Of a DNA stretch of 64,000 nucleotides, positions 31,693 to 44,800 are shown one piece after another. Every line of letters starts with the position of its first letter. Position 1 is the stretch's first letter. The stretch spans positions 682,001 through 746,000 of the forward strand of contig JAIQDT010000229.1 in NCBI GenBank assembly GCA_021521415.1, read 5' to 3'. Below the pieces are notes generated by a model. It was not told the origin of the DNA. It ran no database searches and was given only the letters and a program-made list of their open reading frames with translations. The translations under genes and the position numbers were made by a program. This stretch comes from Bidens hawaiensis (lineage: Eukaryota; Streptophyta; Magnoliopsida; Asterales; Asteraceae).

Positions 31693-33816
31693 TTAGCGCA
31701 CTCTCAGCTGGTGGTAACCGGATCGTAAATCGATCTTCGAGTAGTAACTCGATCCCTGAAGCTGGTCAAATAAATCATCAATTCGGGGTAAAGGATAACG
31801 GTTCTTGACCGTCACCTTGTTCAACTCCCGGTAGTCGATGCACATTCGGAAAGTCCCGTCTTTCTTTCGGACAAACAAGACAGGGGCTCCCCATGGCGAT
31901 GAGCTAGGTCGGATAAAACCTTTATCCAACAAGTCTTGCAACTGAGTGGACAACTCCTGAAGTTCCGCCGGTGCGAGCCGATACGGGGCTCGTGCTATGG
32001 GTGCTGCACCGGGTGTCAACTCTATTTGAAATTCGACCTGACGAATAGGAGGAAGTCCGGGCAAATCCTCCGGGAAAACTTCCGGAAAGTCTCGCACAAC
32101 CGGTATGTCTTCAATTCGTTTCTCCTCCGCGGGTTTCTCAACAATCTGCGCCAAAATTGCCGGATGACCCTTTCGTAGATACTTCTGTGCCTTCATAAGG
32201 GTAATGACGCTGGTGGTCATGCCGCTTCTCTCGCCTCGGACCGAAATGATCTCGCCGGAAGGGGTGGTAATATGGACTATCTTATCATGACATATAATCT
32301 CCGCTCGGTTCTCGGATAACCAGTCCATGCCGACAACGACATCGAAACTACTAAGCGTAAAAGGAATAAGGTCGATGTCAAAGACATGACCTGACAGTTT
32401 CAACTTACATCCCGCAAGTATATGAGTTGTTATTACAGTTTTACCGTTAGCTAATTCAACAGGAAACTTAGCGTCTAACGGGGTTGGAGTAAGGTCTAAA
32501 AGTTGGCTAAAAGCTTTTGACACAAAACTCCTATCAGCTCCAGTGTCAAACAAAACAGAAGCAAAACAATCGTTTACAGGGAACTTACCAGACACCACAT
32601 GCGGATCATTGCGGGCTTGACCCGATCCAATCACAAACGCTCTTCCTTTGCCATTTCCTCCACCATTACTGCCACTCCCATTACCCCCATTGTTGTCATT
32701 CTGTTTCAGCTTGGGGCAATCCTTCCGGAAATGGCCTTCCTGTCCACATTCAAAACATCCCTTCGTCGTCATCGGTGGCTTTGGAGCACCCTTCGCCGCA
32801 AGGTCAACTCTACATTCCTTCGCTTGGTGACCTATCTTTCCGCATCTTTGACACTTGACACGGTCACACTGGTCAACATGATGAAAGTTGCACCGGTTGC
32901 ACTTTGGATATTTCCCAGCATACCCGCTCGAAACCTGCCCGCTACCGTTGTTGTTGTTGTTGTGATTCTGAGTGTTAAAACTCCGAGTGAATTCGGGCTT
33001 ACGGTAGTGTTGTTGCGGTGGGAGGTTTGAGGATGAAGATCTGGTGTTGTCAAACTTTCTCTTCCCGCTGTTCGGGTTGCTGTTGTTGTTATTGTCGTTA
33101 CTCTGGTTGTCACGGGCTTTAACAGTCGAACCCCTCGGTGGTAACGCACCCTGGGTCACAGCCTGATCCGTCAGTTTGTGAGCCAAACGGATCGCTTGTT
33201 GGATCGTGGCTGGTCTGGAAGACGTCACCATATCCTGAATCTGTGGTGCTAACCCATCAATGTACATCTCTATCCTCTTGCTCGGCGGATCCACCATCCG
33301 CGGACACATCACAGCCAACTCGTGCGAACGAGTAGTGTAGGCTTCAATCTCCGAACCCACCATCTTCAACGACCAAAACTCCGACTCTAACTTCGAAATT
33401 TCTTCCCTCGGACAGTACTCCTCTCGCATCATGCCTTTGAATTCCTCCCAGTTCATCGCGTTAGCCAGTTCCAATCCAAGGATCTGGACGTTCGAATTCC
33501 ACCAAGTGAGGGTAGAATCCTCAAGTGTCCCAGCAGCGAATTTGACCCTACTGGCAGGGGGACAATTACACATTTCAAAGGCCGACTCGGCCTTCTCAGC
33601 CCAACGCAGGAAGCCTATAGCTCCCTCAGTGCCCTTAAACGTACTGGGCTTGCAGTCTAGGTAGTTCTTGAAGGTACATGTTCCATTCGGACCTCCTGTT
33701 TGATTTTGAACGTGTGCAGCTAAAGCGGCAGCAACATGGTCATTCAGCAGAGTTTGGAGTTCAGCTGCAGTCATGCTGATGTTACCACGTCCTCGTCCAG
33801 CGTTTCTTCCGGCCAT
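31693..33816 (-). CDS. Gypsy gag-protease-RT (N-terminal part)
   Basis: 707 codons from ATG 33,816 to a TAA at 31,693-31,695. A retrotransposon gag domain lies at about residues 60-220, with CCHC-type knuckles at about 306-317 (irregular), 322-335 ([14 protein letters not shown]) and 354-367 ([14 protein letters not shown]). The protease has DTGA at 424-427, and the start of RT includes [14 protein letters not shown] just before the stop. Related elements usually have Glu at the stop, so one G-to-T change (GAA to TAA) would explain it. Gag and protease are therefore complete, while RT is cut inside its first third. Confidence 0.9.
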   Translation of the reverse strand: MAGRNAGRGRGNISMTAAELQTLLNDHVAAALAAHVQNQTGGPNGTCTFKNYLDCKPSTFKGTEGAIGFLRWAEKAESAFEMCNCPPASRVKFAAGTLEDSTLTWWNSNVQILGLELANAMNWEEFKGMMREEYCPREEISKLESEFWSLKMVGSEIEAYTTRSHELAVMCPRMVDPPSKRIEMYIDGLAPQIQDMVTSSRPATIQQAIRLAHKLTDQAVTQGALPPRGSTVKARDNQSNDNNNNSNPNSGKRKFDNTRSSSSNLPPQQHYRKPEFTRSFNTQNHNNNNNGSGQVSSGYAGKYPKCNRCNFHHVDQCDRVKCQRCGKIGHQAKECRVDLAAKGAPKPPMTTKGCFECGQEGHFRKDCPKLKQNDNNGGNGSGSNGGGNGKGRAFVIGSGQARNDPHVVSGKFPVNDCFASVLFDTGADRSFVSKAFSQLLDLTPTPLDAKFPVELANGKTVITTHILAGCKLKLSGHVFDIDLIPFTLSSFDVVVGMDWLSENRAEIICHDKIVHITTPSGEIISVRGERSGMTTSVITLMKAQKYLRKGHPAILAQIVEKPAEEKRIEDIPVVRDFPEVFPEDLPGLPPIRQVEFQIELTPGAAPIARAPYRLAPAELQELSTQLQDLLDKGFIRPSSSPWGAPVLFVRKKDGTFRMCIDYRELNKVTVKNRYPLPRIDDLFDQLQGSSYYSKIDLRSGYHQLRVR

Positions 33817-34067
33817 TTCCTAGAATCACAGTATAAAATGTTAAACATGAATTTTTCTTTCATATACAACACACCATACATGTAATAAAAGATAGGTAAG
33901 AAAGAAAAATAAGAAACAACATCACATCACAACCACATATTAGTCTAAATAAAAATTCATGATTAAAACCATTGTATTCGCTACAAAGTATTTCCAATCA
34001 ATCCTTAAAATCATAGAAAAATAATAGTTCGGATGGAGACAACCCCTCCATCTAAGTGTCATTATCA

Positions 34068-34895
34068 CTAGATGTCGTCATCTGAGGACACCTCTGAATG
34101 TGCCTCCTCCTCAGCCGGTTCTTCCTCCGGTTCTTCTTCGGGTTCCTCCTCGGGATCTTCCTCGGGATCTTCCTCAGGCTCCTCTTCGGGATCTTCTTCA
34201 GGTTCTACTTCAGGCTCTGCCTCGGGCTCGGCCTCGGGCTCTGCCTCAGGTTCTGCTGCGTTCTGAGCGAGTTGCATTTGTAGGATATCGCAACGTTCTA
34301 ACGCTATTTCGGTTCGGGTCCTTGCTTCTTGGATTTGCTCTTTCAAGTCTATCATTTCGGCTTACATCTTCATCATAACCTTCATCTGTTGATCACTAGC
34401 CCCTTGCATATCTTTCATTGCCGCCGCCATGCGGGCAATCTCCTCCTTATTCTCGGTTTCGTCTTTTAACAATCTGGAAACGTTCTCTCTCGTGTAGCGC
34501 ATGTAACCCACATCACGCTCCAAACAAGAGACGACAGCTGCGAGCACTCGCTCCACGGGTTCGGTTATGGGTGGTAGGGTGTTAGGGTAAGCAGGGTGGT
34601 TCGGGTGAGGCAATGGGGGAACTTGTTCACGGTAGACCATACGTCTGATCATGTTGGGGTACCACTCCCAGCTAACGTCGTTTTCATACAAGCCTCCGGA
34701 TAGGCGGTACCTCTTCGGTGCCGGAGCTTCGAGTTCCGGGACTACACGGGGTGGCGAGGCAGTAGGTAACTGCGGTTCCTTCCCGTGAGCATGCGTCATC
34801 GAATCGGATGATGATGAGGGTGGCGTCGACATTCCTACAGGTAAGCCGTGTATATGCGCGCGTATGAGTGAAAGAGGTAAATAATAAGATTTCAA
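34068..34895 (-). pseudogene. Leader reading frame between primer-binding site and gag
   Basis: A frame of about 276 codons from ATG 34,895 to a stop at 34,068, broken by one in-frame TAA at 34,362-34,364. The first part has Ser/Pro-rich and KRYRLSGG segments and a helical region with KDETENKEEIARMAAAMKD. After the stop come a coiled stretch and an acidic run of about fifteen EPEAEPE / DPEEEPE repeats. It has no gag, env or integrase resemblance. Extra ORFs upstream of gag are known in Ogre/Tat elements; one in a chromovirus is less familiar to me. Function unknown. Confidence 0.6.
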
Positions 34896-34990
34896 GACTA
34901 CACAAACCTATGCAGTGCGTATCATTATAACTAATGGGTCGTCGCGGTTATAGTCTAGTATGCATGCAGCTTCTAGTTCGCTATAACCAA

Positions 34991-35004
34991 TGGCTCTGAT
35001 ACCA
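34991..35004 (-). promoter_or_regulatory. Primer-binding site, tRNA-iMet type
   Basis: In element orientation TGGTATCAGAGCCA follows the 5' LTR after three bases (GAT). This matches the 3' end of plant initiator tRNA-Met and primes minus-strand synthesis. Confidence 0.92.
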
Positions 35005-35007
35005 ATC

Positions 35008-37786
35008 TGTCACACCCTCAGAATCCACTAACGGAGTTTTACTGTCAGAGGGTGTGAACTGGCAGGATCGGAATCATTAGTTATAATCAAACCAAAGAAA
35101 AACGTTTAAATGTAAATAAGTGCGGAAGCGTAAAACCTTAATTCAAAAGTTGCGTCACGCAGGACGACTTAAAACCAAATATAACTGTTAAAATTAAGTT
35201 TGCAGAATAAAGATGTTTTCAATTAATGCATGCTCCTAAACCGCGCGCCCGCCTCGGCTACCTGAGAATAACATACTAAAAGTGTCAACACAAGGTTGGT
35301 GAGTTCACAAGTTAAATAAGATAAATCGTTTAGCGTTTTTCGTAACCTCGTTACGGCGTTTAAGTGTTGCGTAACCACGTTACGACGTTTAAGTGTTGCG
35401 TAACCACGTTACGACGTTTAAGTGTTGCGTAACCACGTTACGACGTTAAAGTGTTGCGTAACCACGTTACGGCGTTTCAGTGTTTTGCATTACCAGATAG
35501 TGTTATGTCAAATTATATGTCGATAGGTAGCTAATCTATACAACAAGTATCGCTAAGTGGTTCGCGACCGAAGCTGACTGTTTATCAAGTGCCCGTCACC
35601 AGGTCATTCCAGACCATGGTAAGTGTTAGCCAAAATTACACCCACTCAACCTCCAGTTGAGCTTAGCGTCGGGTGGGGTTTGTCAAACCCAGTAGTACTA
35701 CTCAACAGTGACTCGCTATTCCAAATATTAACCGGTCCGATGTGTGGGACTTCAAATGTTACGTTTGCCGCTTAGCCTTTACAAGTGATATATAATTTAT
35801 AACAAAATCTTAAATATGCGTTTATCTCAGAAAATACGTTTATCGGAGTATGTTATCTCCCCCAAGTGAAAAACGTTTGAAAACAGTTCAAAGAGCGGGG
35901 TAAGTGAAACTCACTGTTTGCGAAGACTATCCCGATCTAGATCACCAAGTGATGCGCGTCGTAGAAACTCTCTAGCGTTCTAAATAACAAAGAGATTTTC
36001 TAAGTATCGGTACGTTTAACGAGTCTCTAGACTCGGCACATAATACCTATGCACGTAACAGATTTCGTGTTTCGTTTGTGAATCGTGTGTGACTTAAACA
36101 AGTACAATTGTGATACGATACATGAGTGAGCAATTTCTTTCGTGTCACGTACTAATAATGTATACCACTAGCAATTTCTCCCCGTAAGGGCAATTTGGTC
36201 ACACATAACAATTAACTAGCAATCATTCCCGTAAGGGCAATTTGGTCAACAAACAAAGACTAACTAACCATTATTCCCCATAAGGGCAATTTGGTCAATT
36301 CATGGCAATCAACTAACAACTATTCCCCGCAAGGGTATTTTGGTCAAAATACAACAATTATATAAAAACTATCATATTTCATGCATTCCTACACAACTCA
36401 GCAGCTAGTTTCGTTATGACAGAATTTCTACTCGAAAGATTGCACTAGTTCACCGAGCATAACGTCTCAATTAATTCCCCAAAAATTACCACAGAAGCAT
36501 ACATATCTTAGGTTTCCAGAACATATTTTATCTTATTTTTATTCCACATATTTTTCTTATAATGACCAAAACATTACAGCTAACTCATATCAGTCAGATT
36601 CATGCGCAACAAAATGTTATTTGCAATTCCCGTTAAACGAAAAATCCAATAAATGCAAGACCACTTGGGTTTGGTTCCTAACTCAATGAGTCAACTTCCA
36701 GAAGTGGAACCAACCCAATTGGTCTCGTAGTTCATGAGATATAACATTTACAACATAACCTAACAGCAGGTCTAACAGCTCAGCTTTGCACCACGTTTTT
36801 GTAAAATAATAAAAGTACACTTATACTTGTCCAAAAATTACAAACTTATACTTCATGGAAACTAGACTCAACCTAGTTTACTGCAGTACCCACAATCTCA
36901 ACCAATTTTCACGTTTACACTTCGTTACAGTCACTTGAACATCGTACACACATTCTGTCCAGATTCTGTTCACCTCAAAACTTAACAATTTCACTAGCCA
37001 TGGATCACAAATAACTCATGTAACATGCTAGACACTAATACTACTATCCATGCATCTCAATTACACCATACATACAAGATTAGGGTTTGTGTTCTAACTC
37101 AAATCAAAGACAACAATGAATCATGCAACAACATCAATCTAGTTATCAATCCATTATCCAACTAACAACAATCATATTAATCACATACATGCACATAATC
37201 GGCCGATTAGGGTTTATACTTAACCCATTAAACATCAAAATTAAACATCAAAGAGGTAAGAGGTGATCAAGTATACCTTCCTAGCACCTAGTTCTTGGAT
37301 TAATCACTTGATTTGATGTGTGTATGTGTGAGGGTTGTGGACGGCAGCCGTGAGGGAGCAAGGAGGGAGGCCGATCGGGTTGTAGGTTAATAATAATAAG
37401 TTAGGGTTTAGTGTTAAGGTTATATTTATAATAATACAAGTTACACTCTAGTCCCTAATCTTTCAAGTGTTACATCTCTAGCCTAAACTAGTTGGTTCTT
37501 GTTTCTTGTTTAACATTCCACATAACAATCAAGTAACACACATATACCTAACACATAATAATCACATAATTAGTGTTTTAACGTTTGTCGTTTATTTATC
37601 AATCGTATTCGTCAACTCGTTTGCGTTTCGGTGCAAATCCCGAAAGACTACACATGTAGTAAGTGTTAAGCGTCATTTTAACCCTAGTTTAAATGTAATG
37701 AAGTGTGCGTTATAGATTCAACGATCTTAAGTTTGAATTGACGGAGTTGAGTTAACGGGGTTAACCTGAAATTGACGATTGTCACA
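35008..37786 (-). repeat. 5' LTR of the Gypsy element
   Basis: 2,779 bp, the same length as the 3' LTR. Differences noticed include C/T changes near 35,042, 35,137 and 36,110. It drives transcription of the leader frame and gag-pol. The 29-bp array at 35,340-35,484 has lost one G at its first unit relative to the other LTR. Confidence 0.95.
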
Positions 37787-38682
37787 AGAATGGACCGTCC
37801 AAGTTGTCCTCCACATAAATGTGGCATATTTAGAATTGGGCTTCATCGAATACACCGATTCTAATACAAAATTTACGAAAAATAAAGTCCAATCATTAAT
37901 TCAAAAAGCGTGTGCAATGTTAATAGCAAATTATAAATTGATAGAACTATAAACTTCATAAATTGTGTCATAAAAGATAGTGTGAACTCGATATAAAATA
38001 CAAATGATGTGATTGCTTATGAATATTTGCTTTTCCTAAATGCCATGAGTGTCTACTTTTGAATACATGATAATTAATATATATATATATATATATGCAA
38101 GAGATGGTTCATGCGAGAAGTTAAGTTACAGCGAGAAGTGCGAGAAATTAATCTGGGTCACTCATCTAATTTTTAATCTTCCAACATTAAAATATATGAA
38201 AAGGGTATTAAAATAATATAAATATATTCTCTCTCTAATTAATATATATAATTAAACCACATTGGTTGCATCTCTAACTAATATAATTAATCTAATAACA
38301 ATAACTAAAAGATTTAAAAAATTAATAAACTCATAATACAATAAATTTATCTTTATAATTTTTTACCCTATCTTTTAAGTTCACTCTACACAACTATAAT
38401 TTTTTCCTACACCTCTTCAAAATTTTCCTACACGTTTTAATTTTTTTCCTACACATTTTCAATTTCTTCGTACCTATGCTTTTCGTCTTACACATTTTCA
38501 ATTGTTTCCTTCGCATATTCAGTTTCTTCCTACACATCATTAATTTTCTCTTACACATCTTAATTTATTTCTTGCACATATTTAATTTTCTCATACACAA
38601 CATATTTTTTTCCTACACAACTACATTATCTTCAGTTATTTCCTACACATATTCAATTTATTCCTACACATCATTAATTTAC
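37787..38682. repeat. Left block of unit 2, part 2, with truncated MITE
   Basis: Matches 366-1,285 of unit 1. Bases 37,787-37,791 are the right copy of AGAAT. The TA-flanked MITE begins at about 38,097 and its pyrimidine minisatellite at about 38,385, but both stop at 38,682. Sequence corresponding to about 1,286-2,493 of unit 1 is missing at this point. Confidence 0.85.
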
Positions 38683-39072
38683 TATAAAAGGGTTTCATAA
38701 ATAAATGATACACTATAACCCATTTAAAAGCTATCTGGATTTGGTGACCCATGACCCACTTTTTTTACTATAAATTTTTTTATTAATTATTAATAATATC
38801 TTTTTCTTTTAAAATTGAATCTTAAATTTTAGTATATCCCTATTTTATTGGATGTTCATATCAAATAATTGGTAAGATTAATTTTTAATTTAATGAGATG
38901 TTATAACCTGTTTAAGTGCTATCTGGCTTTGCTAAGACCCATACCCATGAATTTGGGTTAAATCAATGAGAGGCCTCCATTTACAAATCAAGCAATCTAG
39001 TGGCTTCCATAAAAGGAGGGAGCGACCACATCACGACACAAAAGATTTTAGGGTTTTCGTTTATATATATTA
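38683..39072 (-). mobile_element. Remnant of the first Helitron (unit 2)
   Basis: Matches about 2,494-2,885 of unit 1. Its 3' hairpin end was removed by the deletion at 38,682/38,683. The 5' end abuts the next Helitron. Confidence 0.65.
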
Positions 39073-40025
39073 CTAGATTTTATCCCCCGTATTACGGGGG
39101 TTGTTTTACATGATTCGTTTTTAATATTTATATATGTATGTTTGGATTTTAATTTTTATTTATTATAAGAAAGTTAATAATTAATATACTTGAGGTTTGA
39201 TGATAAAATGGTTTCACAAATAAATGATATGTTATAATCCGGTTTAAAAGCTATCTGGGTTTGGTGATACTCATTACCCGTTTATTTTCTTTATTCTAAA
39301 ATTGTTTCTTAATTATAGATAATAACTTTTTTTTAAATAAAATAGAATATTAATTTTTAGTATATCCATATTTTATAAGATTTTCCTATCAATATTTTAT
39401 GAGATTAATTTTTAATATAATGAGATGTTATCACACTTAAAGAGCTATCTGGGTTTCGTGAGACCTTTACCCGTGAATTCAGGTCAAATGCGTGATAAAC
39501 CTTCATTTACAAATAAAGAAATCTGATGGCTTGAGAGAATGATTATTTTACATTTTTTGTTTTTTAATATTTATTTTTTGGATTTTAATTTTCTTTATTG
39601 TAAGAAAGTTAATAATATACTTAGTGTTTGATGATGAAAGAGTTTCATAAATAAATAATATGTTATTTAAAAGCTATTTGGATTTGGTGACCCATGACCC
39701 GCTTATGTTTTTTACTATAAAATTGTTTAGTAATTATAAATAATGTCTTTTTCTTTTTAATTTGGATATTAAATTTTAGTATATCCCTATTTTATAGGAT
39801 TTTTACATCAAATAATTGGTAAGATTGATTTTTAATTTAATGAGATGTTATAACCCGTTTAAGAGCTATCTGGTTTTGGTAAGACATAAACCCATAAATT
39901 TGGGTTAAATCAATGAGAGACATCCATTTAAAAATTAAGCAATATGGTGGCTTCCATAAAAGGGGGGAGCGACCATATCGCGACACGTAGGATTTTAGGG
40001 TTTTGGTTTATATATATTATAAATA
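39073..40025 (-). mobile_element. Non-autonomous Helitron (unit 2 copy)
   Basis: Carries ACTAG and the CCCCCGTATTACGGGGG hairpin at 39,073-39,103 and matches 2,886-3,843 throughout. No coding capacity. Confidence 0.65.
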
Positions 40026-40382
40026 GATAGATATAGATATATTCATCGAATACACCGATTCTAATACAAAGTTTATTAAAAATAAAGTCCAATCATTAAT
40101 TCAAAAAGCATGTGCAATGCTTATATAATAGCAAATTATAAATCGATCATGGAAGATTAAAATAACCAAAACCCTATAAACTTCATAAATTGTGTCATAA
40201 AAGATAATGTGAACTCGATATAAAATACAAATGATGTTATTGTTTATGAATATTCGCATTTCCTAAATGCCATGAATCTCTACTTTTGAACACATGAGAA
40301 TTGAAAATTGTGTATATATATTCTTTCTAAAATACAAAGGCAATAGCAAGCGGCTAGATACCCAAATTCACCACACAACATG
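40026..40382. repeat. Direct repeat and unit-2-only continuation
   Basis: From about 40,042 it matches 3,862-3,977 and then continues, past the point where unit 1 switches to LTR sequence, through a copy of about 525-660. This shows the undamaged form of the repeat. No gene. Confidence 0.65.
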
Positions 40383-40518
40383 AAACTAACATACAAAAAG
40401 CTAACCATACGTTTATTCTTCACTCACCTAATTGGGGCATTATAGGAGCGAAACTAACATACAAAAAGCTAACCATACGTTTATTCTTCACTCACCTAAT
40501 TGGGGCATTATAGGAGCG
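40383..40518. repeat. Perfect 68-bp tandem duplication
   Basis: Two identical 68-base units at 40,383-40,450 and 40,451-40,518, each beginning AAACTAACATAC and ending ATAGGAGCG. The lack of divergence points to a recent event. Confidence 0.95.
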
Positions 40519-41510
40519 TTTTATGGATAGATAAAGCCCGTACATCATCTCCCAGGGCATTATGTGACGTTATAAAGGCTTGGGCGTTTTTACAATAAAA
40601 CTCATATGTGTCTTTAAGTGGTAAATAATTGAAGAGTATTAAGAGATATTATATATCCATTTCACAAGCTTTTTTTTAATTATAAAAGGTGATAATTATA
40701 CAACGGAAAATGCCTCTTAAAGGACATTAACCATTACTCATAGCCTAAACTAACGAGTGTAAACAATCATAAACAATGATATAACTATAAATTTCTATTC
40801 TCTTAGTTTGGTACTTGCTGTAATTATTATGTGTAAGTACGTGGTAGTCAAAAAACACATCATTAGTTTTTCTATACCGTTTTCTGTTTATTTGTTGTTA
40901 CGTTATTGATTTCTGTATTAATTCTTCATATCTAAAATTGTGAATCTTAGTATACGGTATTACATGCCCAAAAGTATTAAAGGTCATTAATTTTATAGTT
41001 TCTTATCAAATTCATTTGAAATCTATACCTATTCTCAATTTTTTTTTTTTAAATTTCTGTATTTACCCTCTTTTCTAGCATTTCTTTTTATATAAAAACT
41101 TATATATTTTCCTTATAATGAGCTCTATCTAAAGCTTCTATCAACAGTTGTCTGATCTGTAAAAGCAAGAATGAGTTAACTCACATTGATGTTGTGCATT
41201 TGATTTGTAGGGAATTAAGTAATCTAAATAAGAGGAAGTCATATTTGCCATTTGATAAACAATTTTTTATCACTAGAAATGGTAAAACCGTCATGCCTTT
41301 TGGATTTAAATTTTATATCACTATGTTAGAAATAGTATAATTACTTCCCATTAAGTTCTTGAACCTTTTCTTTTGTACATGAGTTCTTTGACTTCTTTAT
41401 AGTGAAGACTAACTGTATTTTTGTGTCTGACACTAACATAATAAGAATTTTAGTTTTGTGACCTTAAAATTATGGACGGATTTGTACGAAATATGTTTCT
41501 AGCAATCTTT
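40519..41510. other. No gene recognised
   Basis: AT-rich DNA before the Copia element. A stretch near 41,150-41,300 has a mildly coding look, but I see no family motif. Confidence 0.5.
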
Positions 41511-41814
41511 TGTTATGAAATTGGATCAATGAATCAATATCAAGAACAATCAACACTACTATTATTATCATGAATTGAAATTACAGACTATTGTGATTGA
41601 TTACAGAGAAAAACAAGAAAACGAAAGTAAAACCCTAACTACGTGATTAGCCCCCTTTTATCAACCTCTAACAGCTATAACAAACTTAATTACACTATTA
41701 ACAACATCAGTCCCTGAACTATAGAAAAGTTACACACCTACCCAATACATTTATAACACAATTCTTAAGTTTATGACACACCTGCCCAATACATTTATGA
41801 CACAACTCTTAACA
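41511..41814 (-). repeat. Copia 3' LTR (304 bp)
   Basis: The plus strand reads TGTTATGAAATTGG...CTCTTAACA; in element orientation it starts TGTTAAGAG after the purine-rich AAGGTAGAGAT. The short length fits Tork-type elements. Confidence 0.8.
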
Positions 41815-41829
41815 ATCTCTACCTTGTCA

Positions 41830-44800
41830 TCAATGCTCTCCAATGTTTAAAAGATCTAAACAAAATTGAAACTTTGAACCTGGCAACACCTTAGTAAACA
41901 TGTCAGCACCATTTTCCATTGTATCTACTTCTTTAATCATCACTTCTTTTGCTCTAACAATATCCCTTATAAAATGAAACTTAACATTTATATGTTTAGT
42001 TCTTTCATGATAAACTACATTCTTTGTAAACTGCACTGCACCCTGATTATCATAAAAAACTATCGGTTAGACCAAACTACCCCTCATCTCAGAAATAAAA
42101 CCTTTAAGCCACAATGCTTCTTTAACTGCTTCAGTAAGAGCTACATACTCAGCCTTTGTGGTAGAAAGAGCTACAATCTTCTGTAAGGAAGCTTTCCAAC
42201 TAATCAAAGATCCCCAAACTGTAAAAGCATAACTTGTCATAGGCTTACCATTATCCAGATCTTTAGCAACGTCTGAGTCTGCATATCCATCAACCCCTTT
42301 ATCAATAGAACCTTTTCCAAAAATTAAACCAACACCTTTGAAACCTTGAAAATACCTCAATATCCATTTTACAGCCTCCCAATGACTCTTACCAGGCTTT
42401 GAAATATATCTACTAACTAGACTAACTGCATATCCCAAGTCAGGCCTAGTACATACCATAAGATACATCAAACTCCCTACAACATTAGCATAAGGCATAT
42501 TACTCATAAAAACTTCATCCTCTTCTGATACAGGACTGTCCTTATCAGAAAGTTTAAAATGAGTAGCTAATCGAGTACTAACTGCTTTACAATGACTCAT
42601 AGCACAATTTGACAATACCTTATTAGTATAAGCATTCTGAGTCAAGTATAACAAATCTTGATCTCTGTTTCTGGTAATCTCCATACCCAAAATCCTTTTT
42701 GCTTCACCAAGCTCTTTCATGTCAAATTCCCTTTTTAACAAATCTTTAGTATCTTGAATTACTTGTTTGTCTTTACAAGCAACCAACATGTCATCTACAT
42801 ACAACAATAGATAGACATACTGACCATCTTTATACTCTTTGAAGTAAACACAGCTATCAAACTTACTTCTATTAAAACCATTAGTCACCATGTATTGATC
42901 AAAGCTCAAATACCGTTGCCTAGGCGACTGCCTTAACCCATATAAAGATCTTAACAACAAACAAACTTTCCCGTTTTGCCCCTCAACCTCAAAACCTTGT
43001 GGTTGATGCATATATATCTTTTCTTCCAAATTTCCATGAAAAAATGTTGTCTTTACATCAAGTTGTTCCAGTTCATAATCTTCTTGAGCTGTTAATGCCA
43101 ATATTAACCCAATAGAATCTGCAATCTCACAACAGGTGAATAGATCTTATTATAATCTATTCCAGCCTTCTGTGAGAATCCCTTTGCTACTAGCCTTTCT
43201 TTATACCTAGGCTGCTTTCCTGGCATTCCTTCCTTGATCTTGTAAATCCAATTGCAGGATACAAATCTTTGTTTCTCAGGCTTATCAACCAATAACCAAG
43301 TCCCATTCTTATTCAAAGAATTCATTTCTTCATTCATAGCTTGCAACCATTTATCCTTGTCTATTGAATTTATTGCTTCAGAATATGACAATGGTTTAGT
43401 TAAACTTTCCTCTTGTGCCACACTAAGTACAAATGCTGATATATCATCAACATCTCTGTATTTTAAAGGAGGAATTACATGCCTTCTTTCTCTATCTCTA
43501 GCCAAACTATACCCTGTCTGACTCATATTTCAAGAATTACCCCTGTCTTCATTTTCAGTAGAACTAACTGCACTTCCATGTTCATATACTTCTTTAATGG
43601 GCTCCACCTCAACTTGAACCCTTTGATCAATCTTACTTTCACCAGTTGACCCCTTAATAACATCTTTGTACATAACATCTTCTTGAAACACAACATTTCT
43701 ACTGACTATAACCCTGGGTCCTTCACCATCAAGTCTCCATAGTTTATATCATTTAACTCCGTCGGGATATTCAATCATCACACATTTAACAGCTCTTGGT
43801 TCCAGTTTTCCTTGGCTAATATGTGAGTAAGCCAAGCAGCCAAAAGTCTTTAAATTACTATAATCAGTTTTAACACCTGACCATTTCTCCATAGGAACCA
43901 TCATATCTATTGCACTAGATGGAGTCCTATTAACTAGATATGTTGCAGTCTTCACAGCTTCTGCCCAAAACCCTTTGGGCATCCCTGCAGATATCAACGT
44001 ACATCTAACCCTTTCAAGTAAAGTCCTGTTCATTCTTTCTACTAATCCATTCTGCTGAGGAGTTCCAGGAATGGTTAAATGCCTTGCTATTCCTCTGTCC
44101 TTACAGTAGTTATTAAACTCACCACTACAGAAATCTAATCCATTGTCAGTTCTTAGTTTCTTAACTCTTCTTTCTGTCTGTGTTTCAACTAAAATTGCCC
44201 AATCTTTGAACATACTAAAGGCATCAGACTTATTCTTTAGAATATATACCCATACTCTTCTTGAATAATCATCAATGATAGAAAGAAAATAAGAAACTCC
44301 ACCTAAAGACTTATGTTTTGTAGGTCCCTAACAATCAGCATGTACATAATCCAATACTCCTTTGGACTTATGTATCCCTTTAGGAAAACTAACCCTTTTA
44401 GCTTTACCTAAAATACAGTTTTCACAAGATCCTACATCACAACGTACAAGATCTTTTATTACCTCTTGCTACTTTAGTTCCATCGGGCCCATTTCACTTA
44501 CATGGCGAAGCCTATTATGCCACAATTTTGCAATATTGACTGTTTTGCCCTTAGCAACTGAAACAATCCCCAATATTGCAGTCCCATCTAAAACATAGAT
44601 GCTATTTTCCCCTCTGGATCCATACGTTACAACCATTGAGCCCTTTATCACCCTGGCTTTGCCATTCTTCAAACTCACACCATATCCATTTCTTTCAAAT
44701 GTACCAAATGAAATTAAATTTTTGGTTAATGATGGGATATACCTAACATTGGTTAACTCAACCTCTGTTCCATTATCCAAACTTAAAGCTACAATACCAT

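Larger units (their letters stand above)
26313..37786 (-). mobile_element. Nearly intact Ty3/Gypsy chromovirus (Tekay/Del-like), 11,474 bp
   Basis: Two LTRs of 2,779 bp each, a 5-bp target duplication AGAAT (26,308-26,312 and 37,787-37,791), an initiator-Met primer-binding site and a gag-protease-RT-RNase H-integrase-chromodomain frame on the minus strand. Unit 1 has the uninterrupted site at 361-380. About ten differences between the LTRs were seen by eye (roughly 99.6% identity), mostly C/T transitions, so insertion was recent. The long LTRs, tRNA-Met primer and chromodomain support a Tekay/Del placement by family knowledge. The main lesion is one stop codon in RT. Confidence 0.93.

Noticed and set aside
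34072..34378. Ser/Gly-rich and Pro/Leu-rich frames on the plus strand
   Set aside because: They are antisense to the acidic EPE repeat of the leader frame and arise from its codon repetition.
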